Source: Tropicimonas sp. IMCC34043
GTDB taxonomy: Bacteria; Pseudomonadota; Alphaproteobacteria; Rhodobacterales; Rhodobacteraceae
Direction: 5' to 3'
Assembly: GCF_003390845.1 (NCBI RefSeq)
Contig: NZ_QMEK01000006.1
Coordinates: 62,001 to 126,000, forward strand
DNA: 64,000 nucleotides
Shown here: positions 1-8,866 of the stretch, one piece after another
Layout: each line of letters opens with the position of its first letter
How positions within the stretch are numbered: position 1 is the stretch's first letter
Program-made: the position numbers and the translations under genes
Notes under the pieces: generated by a model
The model's database searches: none
What the model saw: the letters and a program-made list of their open reading frames with translations, nothing else
What the model was told of the DNA's origin: nothing

Positions 1-406
1 GCCGTTCCAGCAAAACGCGCGCACCTTCGTTGTGGATGCCGCGACGGGCCATGTCTATCGCCTCGATCTGGCTTGGCGGCATGTTCTTGACGGCGGCGAA
101 ATAGCTTTCGCAGATCTGGAAGTAATCCTTCACCACCTGCCGGAACGGCCCGAGCGAGAGGTGGAATTCCGCCAGTTTCTGCCGTTCCTCGTCCGAGACC
201 TCGAACACCAGCCGCCGCTCGCGGATCGCAAGGTTGACCCGGAACGGTCCCTCGGGCGTCGTCTCGCCGGCATGCGCCGGCAGGGCAAAGCTGTTGTCCT
301 CCAGCAGATCGAAGATCGCGACCTGGCGTTCCTGCTCGATCTCGGGCGTCGGCGCGGCAAGCCGGGTGTCGTCGATCTCGATATGGATGATGCGAAGATT
401 GCTCAT
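1..406 (-). CDS. UPF0262 family protein (3' end outside window)
   Basis: The frame reads from an ATG at 406 on the minus strand to the window edge without a stop (about 135 codons visible), so the C-terminus is missing. The protein begins MSNLRIIHIEIDD and contains the stretch FRQVVKDYFQICESYF, as in the UPF0262 family, which is conserved next to hisD in Rhodobacterales. Its ATG overlaps the hisD stop codon as ATGA (403-406), implying translational coupling. The family's biochemical role is unknown. Identification rests on the visible sequence plus the conserved neighbourhood; I am fairly sure of the family and have no functional call. Confidence 0.85.
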   Translation of the reverse strand, partial: MSNLRIIHIEIDDTRLAAPTPEIEQERQVAIFDLLEDNSFALPAHAGETTPEGPFRVNLAIRERRLVFEVSDEERQKLAEFHLSLGPFRQVVKDYFQICESYFAAVKNMPPSQIEAIDMARRGIHNEGARVLLER

Positions 407-1728
407 GTTCCGGCCTCGTTGGTGGTCGGCGTGTTCAGTCGGTCGAGCCGGGCGCGGACGGACAGCCCGTGCGCCTCGAGGCTTTCCGAGATCGCCAGCC
501 GTTCGGCTGCCGGGCCGATCGCGGCCAGCGCCGCGGGGGTCATCCGGGCAAGCGTGGTGCGTTTCAGAAAATCCATCACCGAAAGACCACTGGAAAACCG
601 GGCAGACCGCGCCGTCGGCAGCACGTGATTGGGCCCGCCCACATAGTCGCCGATTGCCTCGGGCGTCCAGGCGCCGATGAAGATGGCGCCGGCATGGCGA
701 ACCCTTGCGACCAGCGCCTCCGCCTCGGCCGTGCACAGTTCCAGGTGTTCGGGTGCCACGCGGTCCGAAAGCTCCACCGCCTCGTCCATGTCGCGCACGG
801 TGATGACGGCACCGAAATCCCGCCAGGAGGCCGCGGCGATCTCGCGCCGCTGCAGGGTTTCGAGCCGCTTCTCGACCGCCGCCGCGACCGCCCGGCCAAA
901 GCCCGCGTCGGGCGTGACCAGGATCGCCTGGGCCGAGGCGTCATGTTCGGCCTGGCTCATCAGATCGACCGCGATCCAGTCCGGGTCATTGTCGGCGTCG
1001 GCGATGACGAGGATCTCGGACGGACCTGCAATCATGTCGATCCCGACGCGCCCGAAGACCCGCCGCTTGGCCGCCGCGACATAGGCGTTGCCGGGTCCGG
1101 TGATCTTGTCGACCGGCACGACGGTCTCCGTACCATAGGCGAGCGCCGCAATGGCCTGCGCGCCGCCGAGGCGATAGACCTTGTCGACCCCGGCAATCCG
1201 TGCGGCGAGCAGTACCAGCGGATTCACCAGACCGTCGGGCGTCGGCACGGTGACGACCAGCCGGTCGACCCCCGCGACACGCGCCGGGATCGCATTCATC
1301 AGAACCGACGAGGGATAAGAGGCAAGCCCGCCCGGCACGTAAAGCCCGGCTGCCGAAACCGGCGTCCAGCGCCAGCCGAGGTCGGCCCCCGCGGCATCGG
1401 TCCAGCGCGCGTCTTCCGGCATCTGGCGGCTGTGATAGGCCCGGATCCGCTCGGCCGCGAGGTTCAGGGCGTCACGGTCGTCGGGTGTAACCTTGGCGCA
1501 TTCGGCCTCGATCTCGGCCTCCGAGAAGGCCAGCGTCTCTGGCGTCAGTCGCACCCGGTCGAAACGTTCCGTCAGCTCGATCAGCGCCGCGTCGCCGCGC
1601 GCCCGCACATCGCCAATGATCCCGGCGACAGCAGCATCGACATCCGGCGCATCCTCGCGCTTGGTGGTCAGGAACGCTGCAAAGCGGGTCGCGAAATCGG
1701 CATCCGTTGTGTCGAGAAACTGGGGCAT
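403..1728 (-). CDS. hisD: Histidinol dehydrogenase
   Basis: 441 aa, the normal length for HisD, the NAD-linked zinc enzyme that performs the last two oxidations of histidine biosynthesis (L-histidinol to L-histidine). Family motifs are intact: DKITGPGNAYVAAAKR, GIDMIAGPSEILV, the metal-binding SQAEHD (Gln and His) and the catalytic APEHLEL (Glu-His pair), followed by GGPNHVLPT. It is not in a his operon; it lies between DUF2948 (82 nt upstream) and UPF0262 (4-nt ATGA overlap downstream), an arrangement I know from Rhodobacterales. The ATG at 1728 is preceded by a purine-rich AAGGAGAC ribosome binding site. Cytoplasmic homodimer in known relatives. Confidence 0.97.
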   Translation of the reverse strand: MPQFLDTTDADFATRFAAFLTTKREDAPDVDAAVAGIIGDVRARGDAALIELTERFDRVRLTPETLAFSEAEIEAECAKVTPDDRDALNLAAERIRAYHSRQMPEDARWTDAAGADLGWRWTPVSAAGLYVPGGLASYPSSVLMNAIPARVAGVDRLVVTVPTPDGLVNPLVLLAARIAGVDKVYRLGGAQAIAALAYGTETVVPVDKITGPGNAYVAAAKRRVFGRVGIDMIAGPSEILVIADADNDPDWIAVDLMSQAEHDASAQAILVTPDAGFGRAVAAAVEKRLETLQRREIAAASWRDFGAVITVRDMDEAVELSDRVAPEHLELCTAEAEALVARVRHAGAIFIGAWTPEAIGDYVGGPNHVLPTARSARFSSGLSVMDFLKRTTLARMTPAALAAIGPAAERLAISESLEAHGLSVRARLDRLNTPTTNEAGT

Positions 1729-1809
1729 GACGTCTCCTTGTCCGGCCCCTGATACTGAACGATGGCCCCCGCCTCAAGCGGCGCAAGCGCGCGGGGCCGA
1801 TGCTTGCGT

Positions 1810-2286
1810 TCAGTCCTCGTGGACGGGTGCACGCCCCGAGGGCGCGACATAGGGCCGGGTCACATCGCGCAGCGTGACATTCACGCTTTCGACCTCTGCC
1901 GCGATGGCGCCGTCGCCGGCCAGCGTCAGGGTCATCCGGCCGGTGCCATCGGCGCCGGGTTCGAACGCGATTTCGAGCAGCGACAGGATCGTGTCGGGAT
2001 CCTTGCGGTCGATGCCTTGCGACACGACCTTCTGCACGTCATCGAGAATCAGCAGGCTCTGCACCCGTTCATAGGGCCGGCCGCGACGTTCGGCATTCTC
2101 GCGATCCTCCCAGCGGAAGCGGTTGAGCAACAGCGCAAGACGCCGGGCCGGCCGGTCCCACCGCATCTCGACCGCGGGAAATACCGCGTCCTGCACCATG
2201 GCCGAGATCACCCGCAGGTCCTCGGCGTCGGCTGCAACCAGCAGTAGCGGGCGTTCGGCGCCTTCTTCGAATGTCGCGTCAGTCAT
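1810..2286 (-). CDS. DUF2948 family protein
   Basis: 158 aa counted from the ATG at 2286 ([24 protein letters not shown]). A longer upstream in-frame reading exists, but it would run well into the murA coding end, whereas 2286 gives a short 8-nt overlap with the murA stop (2279-2281), typical of coupled genes. The body contains an Arg/Trp-rich [20 protein letters not shown] segment and a C-terminal half matching DUF2948, an alphaproteobacterial family of unknown function always seen near murA and hisD. No signal peptide or membrane segment. Probably cotranscribed with murA and hisD. Confidence 0.85.
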   Translation of the reverse strand: MTDATFEEGAERPLLLVAADAEDLRVISAMVQDAVFPAVEMRWDRPARRLALLLNRFRWEDRENAERRGRPYERVQSLLILDDVQKVVSQGIDRKDPDTILSLLEIAFEPGADGTGRMTLTLAGDGAIAAEVESVNVTLRDVTRPYVAPSGRAPVHED

Positions 2287-3550
2287 CACCTTGAATCCGT
2301 TCGATATCGGCGCCGCAAGCGCCAAGCTTTTCTTCGACCCGTTCGTATCCGCGGTCGAGGTGATAGACCCGGTTCACCACCGTCTCGCCCTCGGCCCCGA
2401 GGGCTGCAAGGATCAGCGAGACGCTGGCGCGCAGGTCGGTCGCCATCACCGGTGCACCGCGCAGCTTGTCGACGCCCGTGACCGTCGCGACCCCGCCGTG
2501 CACCTCGATCTGCGCGCCCATGCGCACCAGCTCGGGCGCATGCATGAAACGGTTCTCGAAGATCCGTTCTTCCAGCACGCTGGTTCCCTTCGCAGTGCAC
2601 ATCACCGCCATCATCTGCGCCTGCAGGTCGGTCGGAAAGCCCGGAAACACCTCGGTGACCACATTGACGGCGTCGACCCGGCCGTTGCGGCGTTTGACCA
2701 CCAGCCCGGTATTGGTCTGCGTCACCTCGATCCCGCAGGCATCGAGCTTCTCGGTGAAGGCGCCAAGCAGGTCGAGCCTGGCCCCCACAAGCTCTACCTC
2801 GCCGCCGGCGATGGCGGGGGCAAGCATGTAGGTTCCGGTCTCGATCCGGTCGGCGACAACCGGATGGGTCGCGCCGCGCAGCCGGTCGACCCCCTCGATG
2901 GTGATCGTGTCGGTCCCCGCGCCTTCGATCCGCGCCCCCATCTTGATCAGGCAATCGGCAAGATCGACGATTTCAGGCTCGCGCGCCGCGTTTTTCAGCA
3001 GGGTGGTCCCCTTGGCCAGCGACGCCGCCATCAGCAGGTTCTCGGTCGCACCGACCGAGGCAAAACGGAAATCGATCACCGCCCCCTTCAGCCCGCCCGG
3101 CGCGGTGGCATGCAGATATCCATCCCGCAGTTCGATCTCGGCGCCGAGTTGTTCGAGCGCAGTGATATGAATGTCCATCGGACGCGCGCCGATGGCGCAT
3201 CCCCCGGGCAACGACACCACCGCCTGCCCGTGCCGCGCCAGCAGCGGCCCGAGGACGAGGTTCGAGGCGCGCATCTTGCGCACGATGTCATAGTCGGCGA
3301 CGTGGTTGTCGGCGGAATGGCCCGACATCGACAGCACCTTGCCCGCCTGCATGGCCGCAACCTCGACCCCGAGCGATTGCAGGAGCGTCGTCATGGTGCG
3401 AATGTCCGACAGCCGCGGCGCATTGGTCAGGGTCAGCGGCTCTTCGCTGAGCAACGCGGCCGGCATCAGCGCCAGACAGGCGTTCTTTGCGCCCGAAATC
3501 TCGATCCGGCCGTTCAGCGGGCCGTTTCCCCGCACCACGATCTTATCCAT
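2279..3550 (-). CDS. murA: UDP-N-acetylglucosamine 1-carboxyvinyltransferase
   Basis: 423 aa, the usual MurA size. MurA transfers enolpyruvate from PEP to UDP-GlcNAc, the first committed step of peptidoglycan synthesis in the cytoplasm, and is the fosfomycin target. The catalytic Lys22-Asn23 pair lies in [11 protein letters not shown] near the N-terminus, and the active-site Cys is present at residue 118 in [13 protein letters not shown], so the enzyme should be of the fosfomycin-sensitive Cys type. The ATG at 3550 overlaps the end of the upstream 58-aa gene by 8 nt, and the stop overlaps DUF2948, so all sit in one transcript. Confidence 0.97.
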   Translation of the reverse strand: MDKIVVRGNGPLNGRIEISGAKNACLALMPAALLSEEPLTLTNAPRLSDIRTMTTLLQSLGVEVAAMQAGKVLSMSGHSADNHVADYDIVRKMRASNLVLGPLLARHGQAVVSLPGGCAIGARPMDIHITALEQLGAEIELRDGYLHATAPGGLKGAVIDFRFASVGATENLLMAASLAKGTTLLKNAAREPEIVDLADCLIKMGARIEGAGTDTITIEGVDRLRGATHPVVADRIETGTYMLAPAIAGGEVELVGARLDLLGAFTEKLDACGIEVTQTNTGLVVKRRNGRVDAVNVVTEVFPGFPTDLQAQMMAVMCTAKGTSVLEERIFENRFMHAPELVRMGAQIEVHGGVATVTGVDKLRGAPVMATDLRASVSLILAALGAEGETVVNRVYHLDRGYERVEEKLGACGADIERIQGDD

Positions 3551-3719
3551 CCTGCCCCTTTCCGCTGTCAGGTTCGCCCTGCGGTGCGCGCGCGCCCTCG
3601 GCGGGCGCGTCCGCGCGCGCCCTGGCCTGCGCCTTGCGCCGCTGCAGATTGTCCTTCAGCGCCTGCTTCAGCCTCTGATCCCGGCTGTTCCCGGGTTTTT
3701 CCTGGTCTTTGCCGTTCAT
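3543..3719 (-). CDS. Small basic conserved protein upstream of murA
   Basis: 58-aa frame from ATG 3719 to TAA 3543-3545, reading [19 protein letters not shown] and continuing through a Lys/Arg/Gln-rich helical segment ([17 protein letters not shown]) to a Gly/Asp/Ser-rich tail. It overlaps the murA start by 8 nt (ATGGATAA), so murA translation is probably coupled to it. The RDQRLKQAL...[10 protein letters not shown] pattern resembles small proteins annotated in front of murA in other alphaproteobacteria. No known function; the charge and lack of hydrophobic core suggest a nucleic-acid- or ribosome-associated or largely disordered protein (inference). Confidence 0.7.
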   Translation of the reverse strand: MNGKDQEKPGNSRDQRLKQALKDNLQRRKAQARARADAPAEGARAPQGEPDSGKGQDG

Positions 3720-3983
3720 GCCGCGCGGCTTACGCGAGGGGGTCGCCCGGGTCCAGTCTCGTGACCGGACGCGGTGCGGTTTTCCCCAAAGTGATGCGAG
3801 AATTCGCTTGCACTCCGCATGGCAGATGGTTATCTCCGCCCACGCTTCGAGGCCGCGTCAGCCTGGCGGTAGCGCACCCTGTGCAGGGGGCGGTTTTGCC
3901 GGGCGAGGGCGGTTGATTCAAAAGGGCTTTTCCGGAGCCCGCCTGCAATGGGGTAACGCCCGCGGCATTCCGGAAAACGGCAG
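3720..3983. promoter_or_regulatory. Intergenic region carrying divergent promoters for the murA block and tRNA-Thr
   Basis: 264 nt between the divergent murA operon and tRNA-Thr. On the plus strand TTGCAC at 3808-3813 is followed after 17 nt by TATCTC (3831-3836), a weak sigma70-like pair. No start site can be assigned from sequence alone and no small ORF with a convincing ribosome binding site is visible. Confidence 0.3.
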
Positions 3984-4058
<75 letters not shown>

Positions 4059-4225
4059 TTTCTCCATTCAGGCCTGTAAAATTCCCTAACACCTTGAAGG
4101 GAAAGGCAGTTTTTATATCTCCATACCCATTAGTCCGGCAGTATCTCAGAGGCTCACCCGCAGGGGTGCGCTCCAAGATCGTCTGACCAGGCATGTCCCG
4201 TCAGTGGCGGGGCCGCCGGGGCATG

Positions 4226-5323
4226 TCACGAAGCCGCAGAAAACGCTGTCAGATGCCCCGCGCGCGTGCCGCCGGCCTGTCCCAGCACCAGAAGCCGTTT
4301 GACCATGTGGCCGACCGCCAGTTCATCGGTCATCCCCATGCCGCCGTGAAACTGGATCGCATCGCGCACCACCGCCCGCGCACAGTCGCCGGTCTTGACC
4401 TTTGCCGCCGACAGAAGCCTGCGACGTTTGTCGGAGGCTTCGCCCGCCATCGCCTCGGCCGCGAGCTGGACCATCGAGCGCACCTCTTCCCGGCAGATAT
4501 ACATGTCGGCCAGCCGATGCTGCACGGTCTGGAACCGGCCAATCGGGCGGCCGAACTGTTCGCGCAGCTTCACGTGATCGAGCGTCGCGCGAAGCAGCGC
4601 GGCGACAAGTCCCGAGGTCTCGGCCAGGGCCCCGAACAGCGCCATCTCGGCCCCCGCATCAAGCGCTGCGCGCGCGCCGGTCCAGCAGGCATCTGGCGGG
4701 CACAGAACGCCGTCGAAGCAGACGCTGGCCGCGGCCTGACCATCGAGCAGACGATAGGCAGTGACCTCTGCCTCGGCGGCGGGCACCCGCAGGACGGCCG
4801 CGCCATCGATATCGACCGCAACCCAGAAGGCCGCCGCCGCCGCCCCGCCGGGCACAAGCCGGACCGTGCCCGACAATTCCCAGCCACCGGGCACAGGCCT
4901 GGCCGAGACCGCCGGCTCCATACCGTCCGGCCCGGCAACCAGAACCTCGATCTGCTGGCCCGCAAGGATCGGTGCCAGCACATCAGACGCCCGATCCTCG
5001 GGCAACAGCCGCGCAATGACCGTGGCGCACTGCAACGTGGCGGGCGTCACCGGTTCCAGCACCAGCCCCGCCCCCAGAACCTCGATCAGCGGCAACACTT
5101 GCTGCGGCGACAACCCGAGGCCCCCGCAGGCTTCTGGCAAGGCGGCGCCAAGCCAGCCAAGATCGGCCATGCGGGGCCAGTGCGCGGGCAACTCGGTCGC
5201 CGGTGCGGCCAGCATCCGGGAGCGTTGCGCCAGTGAATAGTGATCGGCCACGAACCGCTCTGCCATGTCCTTCAACAGCAGCGCCTCGTCCGACGGCATC
5301 TCGAACCTGATCTGCATGGTCAT
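4226..5323 (-). CDS. Acyl-CoA dehydrogenase, probable non-catalytic partner subunit
   Basis: 366 aa from ATG 5323, which lies 2 nt after the stop of the upstream dehydrogenase. Acyl-CoA dehydrogenase fold: C-terminal domain with REQFGRPIGRFQTVQHRLADMY and IQFHGGMGMTDELAVGHMVKRL. The region where the catalytic Glu of helix G would sit reads AGAEMALFGALAETSG without the Glu-Arg motif, and there is no YxGxxEI motif at the C-terminus. This matches the smaller subunits of known heterotetrameric acyl-CoA dehydrogenases (ChsE1-ChsE2 type), which keep part of the FAD site but need a partner for catalysis. Third gene of the minus-strand operon 8666 to 4226. Membership of the family is sure; the non-catalytic role is inferred. 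Confidence 0.9.
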   Translation of the reverse strand: MTMQIRFEMPSDEALLLKDMAERFVADHYSLAQRSRMLAAPATELPAHWPRMADLGWLGAALPEACGGLGLSPQQVLPLIEVLGAGLVLEPVTPATLQCATVIARLLPEDRASDVLAPILAGQQIEVLVAGPDGMEPAVSARPVPGGWELSGTVRLVPGGAAAAAFWVAVDIDGAAVLRVPAAEAEVTAYRLLDGQAAASVCFDGVLCPPDACWTGARAALDAGAEMALFGALAETSGLVAALLRATLDHVKLREQFGRPIGRFQTVQHRLADMYICREEVRSMVQLAAEAMAGEASDKRRRLLSAAKVKTGDCARAVVRDAIQFHGGMGMTDELAVGHMVKRLLVLGQAGGTRAGHLTAFSAAS

Positions 5324-5325
5324 CG

Positions 5326-6483
5326 TCAAAGCCCCAGTACCTGAGCGGCAAGAATGCTGCGCTGGATCTCGTTGCTGCCGCCATAGATCGACAGCTTGCG
5401 CCAGTTCAGGAACTGGTAGGCGACGTTTTCGAACGGCGGTTCGAGGCAACCGCTCTCTGCCGCCGGCAGGGCGGATTGCCCTGCGATATCGAGCGCGAGC
5501 TCGGTCAGCGCCTGCTGGATCTCCGTTCCGCGGATCTTCAATAGCGAGGTCTCGGCGCCAAGCGGCCGTCCTGCCTCGGCCGCTGCCAGCAGGCGCAGGG
5601 TCGTCGCCTCGACCGCGATGATGTCGATTTCAAGCGCGGCAAGGCGTGACCGGGTCTCATGGTCGTCATCGAGCCCCGCGGCGCGGGCCATCCCGCGCAC
5701 CCGTTCCAGCAGGTGCTTCGAGCGGCCGACACCGCCGATGCCGAGACGTTCGTGTTCGAGCAGCGCTTTGGCATAAGTCCAGCCCATGTTGACCTCGCCC
5801 ACCACCAGCGCGTCGGGGACGAAGACATCGTCGAGGAAGATCTCGTTCACCTCCTCCGTCCCGTCCATCAACCGGATCGGCCGCCGCGAAACCCCGGGCG
5901 TGGCCATGTCGATCAGCATAATCGAGATCCCCTGCTGTTTCTTCACCTGCGGGTCGGTGCGCACGAGGCAGAAGATCCAGTTGGCGTATTGGGCATAGGT
6001 CGTCCAGGTCTTCGACCCCGAGACGATCCAGCCACCATCGATGCGGGTTGCACGGGTACGCAGCGAGGCAAGGTCGGATCCCGCCCCCGGCTCGCTGAAA
6101 CCCTGACACCACCAATCCTCGCCCGACAGGATGCGCGGCAGGAACCGGGCCTGCTGATCGGCGCTGCCAAAACGGATCAGGATCGGGCCGATCATCTTCA
6201 ACCCGAACCCCGGCATTGGCGGGCAATGCTGGCGAAAGAACTCCTCGTCCGCAATCATCCGCTGGCGCGCCGTCCAGCCGGGGCCGCCATGCTCGGTGGG
6301 CCAGGAGGGCGCAACCCATCCCACCGCGTGCAGGCTCAGGTGCCAGCCGAGGAAGTCCTCGCGGGACAGCGGCGCGCCCCTTGCCACCTTGGCACGGGTG
6401 TCGGGATCGAGTTCCCGCGCAGCGAAATCGCGGATCTGCTTGCGGAAGGCGTCGTCCTCGGGGGTAATCAGCAGATCGGTCAT
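5326..6483 (-). CDS. Acyl-CoA dehydrogenase, catalytic subunit
   Basis: 385 aa. FAD-dependent alpha,beta-dehydrogenation of acyl-CoA. Visible features: N-terminal helical domain, FAD-contacting GFSEPGAGSDLASL (residues 129-141), SGSKTWTTYAQ (156-165), LLEHERLGIGG with Glu245 where isovaleryl- and long-chain acyl-CoA dehydrogenases carry the catalytic base, and C-terminal IYGGSNEIQRSILA. The FGRPI motif typical of the C-terminal domain is absent here but present in the adjacent dehydrogenase, so the two proteins look complementary. Its ATG (6483) overlaps the stop of the acyl-CoA synthetase gene (6480-6482) by 4 nt. Substrate is unknown; the flanking CoA ligase suggests an imported acid. Confidence 0.93.
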   Translation of the reverse strand: MTDLLITPEDDAFRKQIRDFAARELDPDTRAKVARGAPLSREDFLGWHLSLHAVGWVAPSWPTEHGGPGWTARQRMIADEEFFRQHCPPMPGFGLKMIGPILIRFGSADQQARFLPRILSGEDWWCQGFSEPGAGSDLASLRTRATRIDGGWIVSGSKTWTTYAQYANWIFCLVRTDPQVKKQQGISIMLIDMATPGVSRRPIRLMDGTEEVNEIFLDDVFVPDALVVGEVNMGWTYAKALLEHERLGIGGVGRSKHLLERVRGMARAAGLDDDHETRSRLAALEIDIIAVEATTLRLLAAAEAGRPLGAETSLLKIRGTEIQQALTELALDIAGQSALPAAESGCLEPPFENVAYQFLNWRKLSIYGGSNEIQRSILAAQVLGL

Positions 6484-8666
6484 AGCGCTATCTCCCGCTT
6501 GACGATCAGCGCATCGACCGCGATGCAGCCTTCGCCCTCGGGCAGGACGAGGACGGGGTTGATGTCGATCCCCTCGATTGCGTCACCATGGGCGATCGCG
6601 AAATCCGACAGCCGCAGGATCGCTTCCTCAAGCGCCCTCCGGTCCGCCTTCGGCGCAGCGCGAAACCCATCGAGAAGCCGGCCAAGCCGGGTCTCGTCGA
6701 TCATCTGACGCGCATCTTCCGGCGACAGCGGCGCCCGACGCAGCGCGACATCGTCCAGCAGTTCGGTCAGCACGCCGCCCACACCGACCAGGATCATCGG
6801 CCCGAAATCGGGATCGTTCTGCATCCCGAGGATCGCCTCGACCCCGCCCCGAACCATCTTTTGCACAAGGCACGGCGCCGGGGCACCGTTCAGCCTGTGT
6901 CCCCGCAGCTTTTCCGACAGTTCGGCAAAGGCCAGCGAGACATCGGCCGGTGTCACAAGGCCCAGCTTCACCAGCCCGGCCTCGGTCTTGTGCTCCATTC
7001 CGTCGGCAAGGCCTTTCATCACCACCGGATAGCCGATCTCGGCCGCGGCCTGCAGCGCCTCGGCCTCGCGGCGCACCAGCGCCTCGCCAATCATCGGCAT
7101 GCCATAGGCGGCAAGGGCCGCTTTCGCGGCATGTTCCCCAAGGCTGCGACCGCCGGTTTCAAGCAGTGTCGCAACCCTGGCCCGCGCCGCGTGATCCACC
7201 ATTGGCGCGACGTTGCTGCGGGGGTCGGCGCGGCGGGCGTGGTAGTCCAGAAATCGTTTCAGCGCTTTCAGGGCCGCCTGGGGGCCGCGGAACAGGGGCA
7301 GCCTGCGGTTCTGCGCCAGTTCCTCAAAGCCCGCCTCGACCACCTTGCCGCCGTCATAGACGACAATAATGGGCTTGCCCGAGGTTCGCGCGATCTCCAG
7401 CACCGGCTTGATCAGCCGGTCGCGCCAGGCATCGCGCACCTGATGAATGAACACCATCAGCACGTCAGTATTCTCGTCGTCGAGCGCCGCCGACACCGCC
7501 GCAGGCCAGCGCTCGGGGTGGTTCATGACATTGCCGGACAGATCGAGCGGATTGTGCGGCGGCGTGAAGTCGAGCAGCGGCGCCAGACGCGCAACCGTCG
7601 TTTCTCTGAAATCTGCCAGCGGGATGCCCATTGCCTCGGCCTGATCGGCAACGACCCCGCTCCAGCCACCCGAGAACGTGACCACCGACAACCGGTTTCC
7701 CTGCGGTGCCGGGCACTTCTCGAACAAGGACGCGGCATCGGCCAGTTCCAGCGGGTCGTCGACCGACACGACGTTGTACTGGCGGAACACCGCCTCGAAG
7801 GTCCGGAATGCGCCCGCCATCTTGCCGGTGTGGGCCAGCGCCGTACGCGCGGCGCGCTGACTGCGCCCGAGCTTCAGCACGATCAGGGGCTTGCCGCGCG
7901 CTTCTGCCTCTTCGGCCAGCGCGATGAAGCGCGCGGGGGTGCGCAGCCCCTCCAGCGCCATCGCGACCGAGGTAATTTCCGGGTCCCGCAGCGCGAACCG
8001 CGCGTAATCCGCCGCCTCGACATTCAGCTCGTTGCCGGTCGACACCAGATAGCGCAGGTGCACCCCCTGATCGTGGGCGCGGGCCAGCAGCACCATCATC
8101 AACTGCCCGCTCTGCGAGATCAGCGCGGTGCGCCCGGGCGCCAGATCCGCGGGAAAGGTCGCCGCAGTCAGCCCCATGAAGCCGCTCGCAAGATTGGCAA
8201 GGCCGAGGCAGTTCGGACCGCAGATCGCGATCCGGTTGCGGTTGGCAACCTCGCGCAGCGCACGCTCGGCCTCGCGCCCGGCCTCCCCGGTTTCGGAAAA
8301 CCCGGACGCCAGAATGACCGCGCCGCGCACGCCCTTGCGGCCGCAATCGTCCAGAATCCCGGGCAGCGCCTGTCGGGGAACGAAGATCAGCGCCGCGTCG
8401 ACCGGTTCGGGGATCGCCGAGACCGAGGGATAGCAGGGAAGACCGTTCAACTCCGGGTACTTCGGATTGACCGGGAAGATCCTGCCCTGAAACCCCAGCC
8501 TGCGCAGCACCGGCACCGCCATGCCGCTCCAGCCCGTCGCATTGGCGCTGGCCCCGACGATTGCCACGCTTTGCGGGTTCATCAGTCCGGCAAGATTTTC
8601 GAACAGCGGCGCGGGGTCCGTCCCCTCCCCGACAGCAGGTTCCAGCGTCGCGGTCTCCGCGGTCAT
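6480..8666 (-). CDS. Acyl-CoA synthetase, ADP-forming type (acetate--CoA ligase family)
   Basis: 728 aa, a fused alpha-beta form. Domains in order: N-terminal CoA-binding Rossmann domain (from about residue 30, with VAIVGASANATGWSG), two succinyl-CoA-synthetase-like domains (ICGPNCLGLAN, LISQSGQLMMVLL, STGNELNVEAADYARF, ALAHTGKMAG), and a C-terminal ATP-grasp domain (GYPVVMKGLADGMEHKTEAGLVKLGL, GMQNDPDFGPMILVGVGG, DINPVLVLPEG). Such proteins make acyl-CoA from a free acid, CoA and ATP with ADP release, or run in reverse. First gene of the operon with the two acyl-CoA dehydrogenases, 80 nt downstream of an IclR-type palindrome (8746-8760), so it probably activates the acid that the module degrades. 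Confidence 0.92.
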   Translation of the reverse strand: MTAETATLEPAVGEGTDPAPLFENLAGLMNPQSVAIVGASANATGWSGMAVPVLRRLGFQGRIFPVNPKYPELNGLPCYPSVSAIPEPVDAALIFVPRQALPGILDDCGRKGVRGAVILASGFSETGEAGREAERALREVANRNRIAICGPNCLGLANLASGFMGLTAATFPADLAPGRTALISQSGQLMMVLLARAHDQGVHLRYLVSTGNELNVEAADYARFALRDPEITSVAMALEGLRTPARFIALAEEAEARGKPLIVLKLGRSQRAARTALAHTGKMAGAFRTFEAVFRQYNVVSVDDPLELADAASLFEKCPAPQGNRLSVVTFSGGWSGVVADQAEAMGIPLADFRETTVARLAPLLDFTPPHNPLDLSGNVMNHPERWPAAVSAALDDENTDVLMVFIHQVRDAWRDRLIKPVLEIARTSGKPIIVVYDGGKVVEAGFEELAQNRRLPLFRGPQAALKALKRFLDYHARRADPRSNVAPMVDHAARARVATLLETGGRSLGEHAAKAALAAYGMPMIGEALVRREAEALQAAAEIGYPVVMKGLADGMEHKTEAGLVKLGLVTPADVSLAFAELSEKLRGHRLNGAPAPCLVQKMVRGGVEAILGMQNDPDFGPMILVGVGGVLTELLDDVALRRAPLSPEDARQMIDETRLGRLLDGFRAAPKADRRALEEAILRLSDFAIAHGDAIEGIDINPVLVLPEGEGCIAVDALIVKREIAL

Positions 8667-8745
8667 GTCGATCTCTCCCTGAGGTTCTCCGTCCCGGCTC
8701 GACTATCGACGACGGGCGTCCCTTCGTCAACAATGCAAACTTTGA

Positions 8746-8760
8746 TTTCGCATAGCGAAA
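8746..8760. promoter_or_regulatory. IclR-type operator, copy 1
   Basis: TTTCGCATAGCGAAA, two 6-bp arms (TTTCGC/GCGAAA) around ATA. An identical 15-mer occurs at 9884-9898. It lies 80 nt upstream of the acyl-CoA synthetase start, and the IclR gene (8867-9664) lies between the two copies. Palindromes of this style are known operators for IclR-family proteins; assignment to this IclR protein is inference from position and perfect duplication. Confidence 0.75.
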
Positions 8761-8866
8761 CCACGGCACGGAAACACGGACGCCGGACCGCGTCGGGATC
8801 GGACGGGCCGGCAGGTCTGCGATTCAGGTTGGGGCACAGAGATCGGGCACCGCGGCGCCCGTTGGA

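Noticed and set aside
469-1752. 427-aa plus-strand open frame
   Set aside because: Antisense to hisD, whose motifs are complete; arises from GC-rich codon use.
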